This document shows positions 30,787 through 43,710 of a stretch of 64,000 nucleotides of DNA, one piece after another. Origin of the DNA: Lamellibrachia columna (lineage: Eukaryota > Annelida > Polychaeta > Sabellida > Siboglinidae); NCBI GenBank assembly GCA_963662155.1, contig OY759269.1, forward strand, positions 23,304,878-23,368,877, read 5' to 3'. The translations under genes and the position numbers were made by a program. How positions within the stretch are numbered: the stretch's first letter is position 1; the number at the start of each line of letters is the position of its first letter. A model generated the notes under the pieces. It had not been told where the DNA came from and searched no databases. It saw nothing but the letters and a program-made list of their open reading frames with translations.

Positions 30787-33700
30787 ATGAAGAAGCGTAA
30801 CAACATGTCACCCGAGCGGAATGCATCACCACCAAAGAAAAAAAGATACATAACACAGTTCCAGGACATTTGGGTTAAAGAATGGCCAGGCAAGATAGCG
30901 AGGAGCCACAAGGACAACGCTTATGCCCTGTGTCGGCTTTGCCGAAGCGATTTCGGTATTGGCTCAGGTAAGATTTTCATTCTATTTTGCCATTTTTTGG
31001 TTCTTACCTACGTTTTAAAACTAGTGACGGATGCTACTATGATTTTTGTCCCATAACTGACGTTATTTGCAACACATGATGTACCGGATTTGTTACTGCA
31101 TAATTAAGTAAGCGAGCGTATTTTAACTGTTGACTGAAATTAATTTTTAAACGGCGGTCGTAGGCAACAATAGGTGTTTTTTTTTACAAAGATGACAGGG
31201 TTAGGCATTGTTGCAAAACATTTTGGGTGCCCTCCAATCAAATCATTTTATTTTAAGTCAGTGGAAATTAAACAGACAACATCAGCCAGGGGCCAGACAG
31301 CCGACTGTAAGGCTTGTACTTAGGCTTGACTTGTTTATCTTCAGGTGGCATCCGCGACGTGCGCAGACATCTGCAGTCTGCCAGTCACCTGAAGGCGGAG
31401 CGCGCCTGTGACTAGACCCGGGATGGTGTCGGCCAGTACGTGGTAGCTGGCGAGTTGAAGGCCGCGAAGGTGATCCGTGCCGAGACCATTTGGGCGCACT
31501 TCGTGGCGAAGAACAACTTGCCGTTCGCCATAAGTGACACATTCACGAAGATGGCCTCCCACATGTTCCCAGACAGTGCGGTGGCCAAGTGCTTTGAGGC
31601 GGGCAGGACAAAGACGACGCAGATAGTGAAGTGTGGCCTTGCTAGACATCAGGACGACCTGGTGACCAAGCTTTGCCAGACACAGGTATTATCCCATATA
31701 TATCAGTACATTAATTGTATGTTTTCTTCCAGTTTGTTTTGCAAGGATCATCTATTTCATAGGATAACTAAAAGTGAGGACAGTTGATGTTTTACTCGTG
31801 TATTTTATGGTTAAGCTATCAATTAATCATTCTGCTTAAAAGCAATAAAAAATTTGTAAGATGTAATATTACTAATCAAATAATGACCTTTTCAAATATG
31901 TTTGGAATATCAATAATGGTAGTTTGTAAAAGTGTTCAGGCGTTCGCTCTCTCTGCGATGGCGGCACAGACGACGGAGGCGACAAAGACTTTGTGATTCT
32001 GGTGCGCGTTTTTGACGAGGGCGCATTGTGCAGCCTGACAAAGTTCCTCGCTCTGCCGACATGCAACATCGGCACCGGCGAGAACATGTTTGCGACCATC
32101 GAGGCATGTTTGAGGATAGTATTGACACACCTGACAATAATATGAAATGTGATTAGGGTTGAATATGTGTGGTAATTTTTGAAAGGTTGTTTTTCAGGTC
32201 CTGTAACTTACTTTGAATGTGGCATGGTACTGTTGCGTCTTCACTATAAAATTTTGTGTTGATTGCTCTATGATTTAATGGGTGTAGTTATGATGCTGTT
32301 GTTTTTAGTTCTCGCAACATACCGTGGCGCAACATGGTTGGATATGCCTCCGACAATGCCAACTCGATGGTCGGCGAACGCAACAGCGTCCTCTCACGAC
32401 TGCGGGAGAAACAGCCGAAGCTGATCGACCTGGGCTGCATCTGCCACCTAGAGAACCTCTGTGTGGTGGACGCGTGTAAGATACTCCTCCTACCGATTGA
32501 CGAACTCCTCATCGACGTGTTCTATCACTTTCATAACAGGTATTTATAATCTGACTTGTGAGCGGGGCTGATGATGTTGACCCGGGTCCCACATGTTCAC
32601 TTGAATGTCACTACTCGAACTGATTTTCATTGCAAAGCGTCGGGAGGAGTTTAAGGGAATGCAGGAGTTCACAGGAGCGCTGAGCCAGGGCATCCTGAAG
32701 CCCTGCGAGACCCGGTGGCTCTCTCTCTTCCCCTGCGTGCAGCGTCTCCTCAGCCAGTACGCTGCGCTACGGGCGTACTTTGACAGCCATCCGGAGGCGG
32801 AGAAAGCGGGCAGGGTCAAGCGCTGCGCAGAGGCGTTCCGGGGAGAGCAGTTGCGTCTTCACCTGCTCTTCCTGGCGTTCATCATGGTGCCTATGAACAA
32901 GTTCAACGCCTTGTTTCAGGTGTGTACTTTGCTTCGGATTTTGCTGATATGATCCGACTTAAATAGTTATTTGGATAAATATTACTGTTCACCAGTTTTG
33001 ACATAGATAGTACTGGTACCATGAACTAATATCATTCATATTTTTGTGGTTATGTAATAGTCTACACGTGGCAATACTTTCTTTGTGCTATGCGGCATAA
33101 CACTTATAAAAACACATTTCACAATAGACCCAAGTTGAAGTTGTCCTCTTGCTGCTATCGATGGCATTCGCTGTGTTTCTGTATCTACTTGTATGTCTGA
33201 CTTCAGACTGGCAATGGCAGCAAGGTGGCCTTCATGGCTGACGAGTCACGGCGCCTCATCAAGGGCATGATGGCACGCGTCGTCCAAATGGCAGCCATCC
33301 GGGACGCCGGTGACGACCTCGACAAGGTGGACTGCACCAAGCAGGTGGAGGACGACGACCTGGACGTTGGGCAGCGTGCGAGGGATCACCTGCAGCACGC
33401 AGAGGCGGATACTGCGGTTGATGAGGTTGACGCCATAGACGCAGAGGCTGCTGCAATGATGTGCGGACTCGCTTCTTCCAGTGAGTCACTTTATAGTTAA
33501 TTAGATTTGTATCAATTTCTGCGAACAGCGAAGGCATAACCTATAAATTAAATGTGATTTGTAGGTGCCTGCCAATCCAGTCATTCACACAATTAGCCTG
33601 CAAATAAGAAATGTCATTCTACTTTGGACTGACTCTTTATTTATTATGAGTGCATGGTGTGATAATCAAGTGTTACATTGTTGCATGAGAAAACATATTG

Positions 33701-34589
33701 AAGAGTTGCATTTTTTTTGCTACAGGGTAATCATCAATCATTGTGTGCAGCAGCAAGTTTATCTATAGTATCTTGTTTGTTAATTGTCACTCAGGAGTGT
33801 TCGTCTTTTCTACGCTGTTCTGGTGACCAAGATGGTAAAGAAACTACAACAATCAGCTGCTAATTAAGTTGGAGGTCCTCCGGCAAGATCTGAGAGAGAA
33901 ATTCACCCCAAACACAGGTACATACAGAAATGCATCGTCAATTCTGACAACCTATATTAAATTGATTGATATAAATAGGCGAGTTAACAAACTAACAGTA
34001 CTGAACTAAGCACACTACATAATAAGGTATGTATGTTCTTTCTTGTAATGTTTTAGTGTGTTTCAGTGCTGGATCTGGTGCTCAGGGAGACTGCATGAAA
34101 CGTTCTGCTTTATTTGTATTGAGTGCTTTGCTTTGGTGTGTTTCAGTGCTTGATCTGGCCAAGCGTTTGCCAGAACACCAGCTCCCGAAGGACTACTCTG
34201 ATACCCTGCGGGCGGAATTCATGGAGTTCGCCATGGCTACGGACGCAGAGCTGCCACCGATGGATGGGGGCTTGGATGCGTTCTGGGCCGCCATGGCGAC
34301 ACGCACCACTGCAGGGGGAGATCATCCCTTCGCCACCCTCTCAGCCGTCATGAAGGTTTACCTACTCAAGCCCCACAGCAACGCCGACTCAGAGCTGGTC
34401 TTCTCCATGGTCAACAAGATCGACACGGAGCACCGCTCGGAGTTGGCCCAGGACACCATCGCTGCCCTTCTGTCAGTGAAGATGAACTGTACAGCAGACA
34501 CTCACTCATATGAGCCACCCGCGACTGTGCTGCATATGTCCAAGAAAGCCACAATGAATTACAACCTGCTTCACAGGAACACACCTTAA
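30787..34589 (+). pseudogene. hAT-transposase-derived gene (BED finger, C-terminal dimerisation), 8 exons, one stop
   Basis: Exons inferred from GT-AG sites: 30787-30967, 31345-31685, 31940-32118, 32309-32539, 32638-32919, 33207-33480, 33796-33917 and 34147-34589. Exon 1 carries KKKR and a BED-like finger (ALCRLCRSDFGIGSG) completed by RDVRRHLQSASH in exon 2. Exon 4 has YASDNANSMVGERNSVL. The last exon holds LKPHSNADSELVFSMVNKID, the hAT dimerisation motif, and ends at TAA 34587-34589. TAG 31413-31415 interrupts exon 2. Exons are GC-rich and introns AT-rich. It resembles intron-containing ZBED/SCAND3-like domesticated transposases, but no TIRs were found. Exons 3 and 7 are the least certain. 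Confidence 0.7.
34064..34165 (+). repeat. Duplicated splice acceptor before the last hAT exon
   Basis: The phrase tgtgtttcagtgctggatct (about 34059) recurs as tgtgtttcagtgcttgatct (about 34137), about 78 bp later. Both offer the same acceptor; only the second leads into the long exon. Confidence 0.7.
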
Positions 34590-36190
34590 TTGCTTAATCA
34601 CTGCTGACACACATTTTCTGTATATAAATGTACATAAGTTCACTAGATGCCTCTTGTTTGTCATGCTGTGTGATAGAATGGGTTACATGAGTGTTGTGTT
34701 TGGAGTGTGCGAGAGCGATTGGACGCGTGCAACGCGCGCACGACGTCGGTGCACACGTGCGCACGCGTGCCTCGTCGAGTGGAAAAAGTCTCAGTCATTT
34801 GGATCCTCACAGGTTGACATGTATGATGTGGTTGTTAACATTGTCGTTGTACGATTTTGCGAAAGCTTTAGCAGCTTGCTTTCGGAGTTCCTTATTTTTT
34901 TCCCAGTGGCCGTTTACTCCAGTTTGCTTTGCCTTTTTGTGGCTTTTGCTACGTTTTTCCTGCATTTGAATTAATCATTGTTTGAAGTTGTTCATATTTC
35001 ATATGTTAGCAATAATTAATGGTAGTTTATTCCAGTATATTAATACACCTATTGTTCGTCATGTTCATTGACGATATGCCTGAAAAAACAACGTATGTGT
35101 CTTATGGGAACAATCGTGGAGAACACAATAGAGGGACGTAAATTTTGAGCATTGCTAGCCGTAACATGAACATATTTTAATATCTAAATTTAGCTTGGTT
35201 CTGAATCGTGTAGTGGTGCATTAAATGCCAAAGCCAGTATTTTAAACGACCGACCGAATATCAACCTTGGTTTATCATGGTAATACAAATCCAATGCTAT
35301 GGTTAGAACACAATTATGGAGTGGTGTAGATAAACTTTATGGAATTGTCAACTAGTACACAAAACTGCTTGTTCAAGTGTTGTCAGTTCATAGATCTAAC
35401 ATAGGACATGACAGAAGTAGGTCAACAATGTATGTCACTGTGCATTATATTATAATCACCATCACAACTTCCCTTCACAGGAGAAGGAAGATCTCACTGG
35501 ATGTAGTGTTGCGTTGCGTAATTTTTTTTTTGGGGGGGCGGGGGGCGAGAAGTCAGCAGAGTGACATACAGTGGGCCCAGCGGCAGACAAGTTCTGGCTA
35601 CCGCCGTAGGCAATGCACTCATAGTAGGACCTATGTCGTTCTTTGTGTGGCTTCCCTTTTTATTTTGTTAACACATTTCCCCACAGATTACCTTCAAACT
35701 TGATGTGGTCTTGTAAATTCAACTGACAGAACATCTTCTGTTTTTTTTGCAGTGATGAACAAACTCCGTTTTAACGAAAAGGAAATAGTCAATTTCAATA
35801 TTTAAATAACCAATTTAGATTTATTTATTATTTGAATGTATGGTGTATATCAATATAGTACCAAGAAAACCTATGTTCTTACATGCTTTTCAATAAAGTT
35901 AGACATGTTTTCTAATAAAACATCATAGAAAGCACATGTGTATTGTGTACTACAATAATCATAACAATTATATTCTAACATAATATTGAATGGTTAATTT
36001 TTTTAACTGAGATTTCTGACGTCTTGAAATATTGCAGCGATAGTCGGTGTTGCTTATGAAAAAAAAATATTGTAGTAAAGATCCAATCATAGCTCTTTCT
36101 GCATTGATTGGCATAACCTACACTCGGTTGGAATAACCTACCTTCGAATCGATTGTTCGATACGGTGTCGTCGTCTTTAAGAGCGTTTTA
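34590..36190. other. No gene recognised
   Basis: AT-rich sequence with a T10G7-type run at about 35521-35538. The frames at 34654-34974 and 35377-35703 lack any recognisable domain or splice context. Confidence 0.5.
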
Positions 36191-36204
36191 GTTAAGTTGA
36201 GTTT

Positions 36205-38695
36205 GCCTCACCTCACCTCACCTATCCTCGTCGGGCCCAGTGGCCCATAAGGCCGAAGTGCATCTCCTCCAGCTCGCTCTGTCAGCTGCTACATGTCTGT
36301 TCCACCCCAGTATGCGTCTTTCATTTTTAATAGTTGATCGATACATTGTCTTTGGTCGACCAACCTTTCTTCTACCTTCAGGCGTCCAGGTCAATGCCTT
36401 CTCACATTTACTGTTCTTGTCCATTCGTAGGATATGTCCTACCCACTTCCATCTTCTTAACTTGACCTCAGTGGTGATTGTCTTAAAACAAATTTTTGGC
36501 GAGAATATCTCGATTTGATACAACGTTTGGTCATCGAATTTGTAGGATTCGTCTTAAGCACTTGAAAAAACATGTATCTAACTTTCTGTTTTCTTCTTCG
36601 TTAATTTTCCATGTTTCACTTCCATACAACAACACTGGTTTAACAAATGTGTTAAAAAGCCTCAATTTAGATCTCAATGTGTATGTATTTGAACTCCATA
36701 TTTGCTTTAGTTTCATGAAGGGTACCCCAGCTTTACGAATTCTGTTAACAATGTCATCGCCGCCTCATCCTTATTCTTAGTCATGTCCTTGCTGCAAATT
36801 GATTCAGTTGTCTTGTCTTTGTTTGCATGTGTGTGTAGCATGATGACATGAGTGCTATGTCGTCGGCAAATTCCAGTTCCTCTAGTTTTGACGTGAAGTT
36901 CCATCTCATCCCTGTTTTGTTTCCTGCTGTTGTGTTTCTCATTATCCAGTCCACTACTATCAAGAAGATAAATCCAGACATTACATCTCCTTGTTTAACT
37001 CCAGTTTTGACCTTGAACTACTTAGATTCCTCACCTTCGTCTAATACTGCACAATCACTATCTTCGTATAACATCTGTACCATGTGGATTATCTTGCATG
37101 GAATTCCATAGCTCTCCATAATTTTCCATAGACTCTCTCGGTGCACTGAGCCAAATGCTTTTTCAAAGTCCACAAACGTGATGTATAAAGTCGCCTGCCA
37201 TTCCACTACCTGTTCTATAATGTATCGTAAAATAAATAACTGTTCTATTGTGCCTCTCCCACTTCTGAAACCTGCTTGTTCGTTTCTCAACTTGCTGTTA
37301 ACTCCATCTCTTATTCTGTCAATGAGTACTCTTCCGAATGCTTTACTAAGAACAAATGTCAAAGTAATTCCTCTCCAATTCCCGCACTCTGTAACGTCAC
37401 CTTTCTTCGGTATTTTAAAGATCAGTCCCTGCTTCCACGTTTTTGGCACTTTCTTTTGTTCCCAAAATGTTCTGAATAATTTGACAAGCCATTTCTCTCT
37501 TGTATTCATGTCTGCTTTTAATAATTCTGCTGTAATTTTGTCCTTGCCCTCTTCTTTCCCGTTTTTCATCTTCCTTAGCGCTGTTCTAATTTCTGCTTTT
37601 GTTATTGGGTCAGTGCTGATTTAATTTATGATCGGATCTATCTCCACATCTGTTACATGGTCATCAGGTGTAGGTCTATTAAGGATTTCCTCAAAGTGTT
37701 CTTTCCATCGCTTCCTTCTGGCCAATCCTTCCGTTATTAAATTTCCACATTTGTCTTTCATTGCATTTGTTGTCTTACGTTTGTCGTTACTGAGGGTTTT
37801 TGTAATAGCATACACTTCTTTCATTCTTCAATTACGTGCTGTTTCCTCTGCTTCCATGGCAAGGTGGTCAACCCACTTCCTCTTGTCTTGTATCATGCTC
37901 TTCTTCACTTCGTTGTCTTTACACCTATATTTATCCATGTAATTCTGCTTAATCCTGTCTGACTTTGTCTGCTCGATGTTGTTCTTCAGTCGTTTTCTGT
38001 ATTCTACTAACTCCCACGACTCCTTGCTGATCCATGGTTTTTGCCCTTTCTTTTTGTACCCCAGTACTACTTGAGCTGTTTCTTTGTATGCATCCTCAAA
38101 GTCTTGCCATTGTTTCTCAACTTCTTCGTCGTCTCTTTCGTCGTAGTCTTGTAATATATCATATTTGTTGCGCAATTTCAGTGAGAATTGGGCTTTAATA
38201 GCTGGTTGCTGTAACTTAAGTATATCAAATTTCTTTCTGATCGCCTTGTTCTTTTGTTTTCTCTTTAGTTTTAGCTTGATTTTTTTATCGCACTAATTGG
38301 TAGTCACTCGCAATGTCTCCTCCTCTCATGGCCCTAGTGTCCATTACTGATGTCCGGTATTGCCTGCTCACTAACACATCATCTATTTGATTCTTTGTCT
38401 TTCCTCCTGGAGGTGTCCAAGTCTGTTTATGTATCAGTTTATGTGGGAAAATGGTACCTGTTACCACGAGGTTATTGAGTCCGCAGAAGTCAACAAGTCT
38501 TTCTCCATTGTCATTTCTTTCACCTACTCCATGGCTTCCTATTATGTTTTCATATCCTTCGTTGTCTTCTCCAACTTTGGCATTTAAATCCCCCATTACT
38601 AGGAGTATGTCATGCTTATGAACACTGTCCACAACTGTCTGAAGCTGTCCATAGAAATTGTCTTTAGCTTCGACGTTGGCTTCATTCGTTGGTGT
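36205..38695 (-). mobile_element. RTE-like non-LTR retrotransposon (CFDP2-type endonuclease/RT), broken
   Basis: Reading leftward on the minus strand: AP-endonuclease part (HDILLVMGDLNAKVGEDNEG, GVGERNDNGERLVDFCGLNN, SDYQLVR), a linker, reverse transcriptase (NEQAGFRSGRGTIEQLF, FVDFEKAFGSVHRESLW, LEFADDIAL), then the tail WKWVGHILRM and ALTWTPEGRRKVGRPKT. The 3-prime end at about 36205 has (GGTGA)n repeats. Stops and frameshifts at about 38285, 37825, 37620, 37018 and 36715 split it. The 5-prime end is truncated inside the endonuclease near 38695. Confidence 0.88.
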
Positions 38696-38934
38696 GTGGC
38701 CACTGTGCCTTTATCTGCCTTTTGCTGTGGCTAGCAGCGTATGTATGTACCAATACGTCACTGACAGCAGCATGGCTATGATCAAGTCGTAGTTCCCGCA
38801 GCTTTATAAGTAGCCCAGAAATGGAGCTATCGTTTCAAGAGATTACTAACATGCATTTAAGGGTATTCGAGAAAATATCGAAGAAATTCTTGTACGAAAT
38901 GGTGTCAATATTGTAGAAAAATAAAAGGTAAAGG
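38696..38934. other. Spacer, nothing recognised
   Basis: No frame or repeat of note. Confidence 0.4.
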
Positions 38935-39257
38935 TATGTTCTTATATAGCGCGGTATCCGGTCCATAGGACTGCTCAAAGCGCTTTACACTTCACCCCCT
39001 GGCAGACCTGTTCATTCCAAGGCCATCTCAACTTCTTTGGGAAGTATTCAGCCACGCTGCAATTGCTGCGCGAAGGCTATTCGTCCACATATCCACCACT
39101 GTCTGTATTGCCAGGTACTCATTTATACAGCTGAGTGAACTGTGGCAACGTGGGGATGATCAAACTTGCCAAAGGTTCGAAGCGACCGCAGTGGGATTTG
39201 AAACCGGGTTCTCTCGATTGAGAGTCCGGCCTTCTAACCGGTATGCTATCGCGCCCC
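38935..39257 (-). mobile_element. tRNA-derived SINE-like element
   Basis: On the minus strand the first 70 bases resemble a tRNA: gatagcataccggttagaag (A-box-like) and ggtttcaaatccc (B-box-like, consensus GGTTCRANTCC). The body contains the phrase aagcgctttac/atatagcgc seen in many marine invertebrate repeats. It ends in an A/T-rich tail beside aaaataaaaggtaaagg. The gene-like part is too changed to be a working tRNA. Confidence 0.55.
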
Positions 39258-40580
39258 ACTTTCTCTATGGAGGCTCTCCGCAGAAATGGTGGTTGGTTAA
39301 GGACTGCGGACGATTTGTTTGAGTTTTTCCGTCGTCTTATCGCAAGGAATGACTGAACTGTTTCTAGTTATATAGTACTACGATGTTTATATCATATTTG
39401 CATACGTCGCGTCGTTACTAGTGTAACATTGTGTCGATTTGCTGATGACATATACTGTGCTTTCTGAATCGGTGACATAACATGTTTTTTTTTTTGTAGA
39501 ATGCATTATTACATAGTCGCAATATTAAAATGTAGGTACAGTGGACAGGGCTACTAGCTACGTAGCGCAACATAACATGCCACATTGTGTAGTCGCTATA
39601 CCGCGAGCACGCAGTACCAAACTGTCGCTGTGTTGGTTCGTTCATATACAGAGATACACACAAGAAAAAGAGGAATAATAAACTCCCCCATTGCCACCAC
39701 AGTGCCTTGTGGATTATAATGGAACTTAAAGATTCGGATAACTCCGAGAACTTCAAGCTGTTCAACACAGGCAAGTGTTTGTTCTACGACCTTATTTGTA
39801 GTGACAGTTAACATCACTGAGACAAAATATGTAAATATTTCAACTATTTTACTTTACCTTAATGTGTTTTGCTGATTTTGCATGCATGACATCTATTGGA
39901 AGGTTGCAACTAATTTTCCTCGCCGGTTGACACGGGCACAGTACGGGTGCCTGATGGCGAGAAAGTGTAGTGGAAGGCAGTGTTAGTTGAGCCATTTTTA
40001 TTCTTTTTTATGTCTAGGGCGCAATCATACTCATAAGTCAAAATAGTGTTTACTCACATAAACTAGGATTATTAATATATCATTTTATACCAAAATAATA
40101 TATCTAGCTAAAATAATAATTATATCTAGCTGATTCAAATAGGGTTGGTAAGCTGGCTCAACTAACCCTTGGTAAGTTCAGCCATAGTGCAGCGTAATAA
40201 TAGTAATAGTTTTATTATGCTTTGCAGCCAAAAAGGCTGAATAGTGCATGTGTAGGCGTATATGGTAAATATAATTCTATATGTTAAAATGGATTAAAAA
40301 AATAAAAGGCAATTAATTAATACAGCATTAAATTGCATATAAATAAATGCAGTATAAATATGACATATACATATAGTATACAATATTAATTTATAAACAT
40401 TACATTGCATGTAAATAAATGCTTTTAATTTAATAAAAATTATATTATATTTAATTGCATATAAAATAAAAATGAAAGATAATATTAAATGTAGGGCATG
40501 GAATTGAATTGCATGCACACAGGTAAAGAAGTTAAAATTAGATGTTGTATTAATTACAAGTAAAAAGTAGAAGATTATAG
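39258..40580. other. No gene; AT-rich diverged short repeats at 40290-40600
   Basis: Within 40290-40600 the phrase attgcatataaataaatgc and variants recur three or four times. A 73-codon minus frame at 39596-39817 has no domain. Confidence 0.5.
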
Positions 40581-40584
40581 AATA

Positions 40585-41475
40585 GAATAAAGTCATGATC
40601 AGGTCTACTGCCAGTGGTAAAGTCCATACGGTATAAAAGAGTTCTTAAATCTTTCAGTTCCTCATCGAGGCGCAGTGTACTTGCCGTTACTGCGGGTTGT
40701 ATGTGTAGGATCAAGGCGCAGTGTACTTGCCGTTACTGCGGGTTGAGTGTGTAGGTTCCCTGATTGGAGGCAGAAGATGATGCAACTTGTTATTATGTCT
40801 TTGCATATTCGCAAATAGAGTTCTTCATAGTGTTTCCCTCCGGTCAGCCAGTGTTGGGATTCCCCCCGGTCTGCCAGTGTTGGGATTCCCCCCGGTCTGC
40901 CAGTGTTGGGATTCCCCCCGGTCTGCCAGTGTTGGGATTCCCGCTGTGACGATGGCTTCGGCGTAAGACATATTTCGGAAGATTATGCGCATTGCTCGGC
41001 TTTGGCGGTTATTTCGTCAATGTGGGATTGCCACTTTAAATCAGCTGTTGATGTGACACCTATTAGTCGTATTGATTTCACTTGTTCGATGGGTCTGTCG
41101 ATAATGGCTAGCGGCGGATGTCTAACGGTGATCTCTTGAATCAGATGGGTAGCTCCTTCGTCTTATCGTAATTGAGTGCCATTTCGTTGGCCGTCGTCCA
41201 CTGCGCAACTTCGGTTGCTGCTGTTTATAGTGAGCTATTGTGGCCACAGGGTGAACACTTTTCCCATATGGTGCAGTCGTCAACATATTTCACTTGTCCG
41301 CAAAAATGTTTGTAAGTCGTTAATGTGGTGCATAAAGCCGATAGGGCCGAATGTTGTTCCTTGTGGAACACCTGCATTGATAGTAGTGAAATCCGATTTC
41401 ACGTTGCCGGTCTTTACTCGGAACACTGATCGGAGAGCCTGTATTAGATGCAGCCACACAGGCGCAAACTAGGTC
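40585..41475 (-). mobile_element. Non-LTR retrotransposon RT fragment with internal VNTR
   Basis: Minus-strand translation near 41390-41330 gives INAGVPQGTTFGPIGFMHHI. Further left come RLIGVTSTADLKWQSHIDEI and then, near 40640, RFKNSFIPYGL, in the order expected for an RT C-terminal half. The 26-bp tandem repeat at 40845-40945 and a 33-bp duplication (aaggcgcagtgtacttgccg) near 40667 and 40713 sit inside it. Confidence 0.7.
40845..40945. repeat. 26-bp tandem repeat, about 4 units
   Basis: The unit is ggtctgccagtgttgggattcccccc (given as ggtctgccagtgttgg plus gattcccccc). Confidence 0.9.
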
Positions 41476-42049
41476 TAGGTAAGTTGCGTAAATGGTTTAT
41501 TTGAATAATTTACATAGGCCTTGTACAAATCATTTATAACAACTCAGACATCACATATAACCAATTGGGTACAACACATCTCTGACAAGTCTACATGTTT
41601 AATTAATAAGTCAACACACTTAATTAATATAGACTTATAGGTAAATCGCAACCAGAGAAACTAACTGCTATTATGTTGCCTTGTAGCTATCCGATTTCCC
41701 AATTTGTTCGGAAAATGAATTCCTTTGTGCATTTTGGGTTAAAGAACACTCGTCTTCGTTCTTCAACCGCTGCTCAACTAAGCCTCCCTTGAGCCTTGGG
41801 TGACTCACATAGCCCCATTTCAACAATTCAGCTTATTAGTTTCTCATTAATGTGCGACGTGATGTACATAATGTTATTCTCTATGCATAGCTTAACCATA
41901 TGTAACTGCACAAACAATAAAGTCTGGTCATGTGCTTTGATAGTTTTCACACCAGCAGACATTAATCACAATTACTAAAAGTTTCGAAAAACATTAAAAA
42001 AACATACTTTTAGCTCACATGTTCTGAATGTTGTAACAAATGTTCTAGA
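41476..42049. other. No gene recognised
   Basis: No supported frame or repeat. Confidence 0.4.
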
Positions 42050-42440
42050 TTTAAACAGATTTAATAAGATTGCCATCCCAAACAACAAGTTCCAGATGGC
42101 AAGTAGACAAGGAAGCCATTGGCTTATCGAAAGTCCAATAATTTTCTAATTTATGTGTAGCCCGCCTTTATTAAATATCTGTCAATTCTATTTTTAAACA
42201 TATTCACCCTACTAGCATTAACACAATCATTTGGCAGTTTGTTCTATTCATTTATCACCCTCTGTGAGAAAGAGTACTTGCTCATGTCCAACCTACACTG
42301 CTCCTTAACTAATGCTGCTTTGTGTCCTCTGGTTCTACTGCCTTCTTTAAGTTTGAAGAACATATTCCTATCAACATCCTCATAACCGTTTACTATTTTA
42401 AACACTTCTATTTGGTCTTCTGATAACATGTTCAATCACT
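42050..42440 (-). mobile_element. 3-prime fragment of the 45.6-kb LINE family
   Basis: The minus frame at 42244-42435 (DQIEVFKIVNGYEDVDRNMF ... LDMSKYSFSQRVINE) matches the C-terminus of the open RT at 45641-47113. The 3-prime region ggaagccattggcttatcga and the tail agatttaataagattg also match. Confidence 0.85.
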
Positions 42441-43039
42441 GGGTTGTACCATGTAACTGTCGTCGCTGTAGTTTCCTGGAAAACGTGGGTAACCCAGTTG
42501 CTCAACTAACACTGCCTTCCCCTATAGTTGTCGTGCAAATTTACTGTGAAACAAAGGACACAATTATATAGCATGATCTAGACATGTATACATGTCCGTA
42601 TGTACATTTTTGAAACTTAATGGCTGTATTCCTAAAAAGGTAAACAACTGGGATTATAGTGCTTCACGAGTGATTGACACGGTACTTCAGTACAGGCCCG
42701 GTCTATATCGACAAATATTGGTTCAGTAATTTAGTAATTTACATTAGACACCATTATATACAAATCAATGCAACTGGTCATAAATAAGGATAATATACAC
42801 CGCCAGTATAACATTGTTATGTGCGAAAAGATGCCATCAATTGCAGCTTAATGTATATGCCTGTGGTTCTGTTACCCGAATATGTCAGAAGGATGTATCT
42901 GTGTTTTATCAGCGGTCTACAGAAACTGTAAGTAACGTTATATCTTCTCACCATAAAGATTCAGTAGTAATATCGCAATACGTCTAGCGTTAACGTTTTT
43001 CTTCTATAATCAAAATGTTATACTCATAAGTAGAGGAAA
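42441..43039. other. No gene recognised
   Basis: No supported frame, RNA or repeat. Confidence 0.4.
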
Positions 43040-43710
43040 GCCTATATAATGTATGTCACCTTGCATTTACGTTAAATGGAGAGGAGATTAAAGACGTGAA
43101 TAGTGTAAAATACCTAGGTTATATTATGTGCAGTGACTCTAAGGATGACAAAGATATAATGCCTCAATGTCGCCAATTGTATGCCCGTGATAAAGTACTA
43201 CTTAGGAAATGTTATATGTTCACAATTTATGTAAAGATCAAGCTGTTTAGTACATTATGCTCATCTATGTAAGCTCAACTGTGGTGGAATCATACTGTAT
43301 ATAGCATCCACAGATTACATGTATGTCACAATAATGTGTTTAGACGATTACTCAGACTACCAAATACTGTAGTGCGTCAGGTATGTTTGCGGAGAGACTG
43401 ACTCCTGACTGACAGTCATACGAAACCTTGCATATAAATTCATGTTGCGTTTAGGCAAATCTAGAAACACACTGATAATTGCTGTACTTGGTACTGACAT
43501 CAAATGGAAATCAAGTATAAGCAGACAATGGGTAAAGTCACTTTATATACATAATGACCTTGTGTAATCAAACTGTGTGTAAGGTTTATGTTTCACCTGT
43601 TTTTTTACATTACTTTGTTAGCTGTCGTGTATGACTATGCGGACCTATATATGTATCATTATATGTGTATTTGTGTCTAAATTAAAGAATTGAATTGAAA
43701 AAAAATGATA
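43040..43710 (+). mobile_element. Non-LTR retrotransposon 3-prime fragment
   Basis: Plus-strand translation gives LNGEEIKDVNSVKYLGYIMC, DIMPQCRQLYARDKVLLRKC and CHNNVFRRLLRLPNTVV, the region after the RT core in endonuclease/RT elements. Stops interrupt it. It ends in attaaagaattgaattgaaa and a short A-run at about 43700, the likely 3-prime end. Confidence 0.65.

Noticed and set aside
38935..39257. A functional tRNA gene
   Set aside because: A and B boxes are only approximate, the stems do not pair fully and the sequence continues as a longer repeat, so a SINE-like origin fits better.
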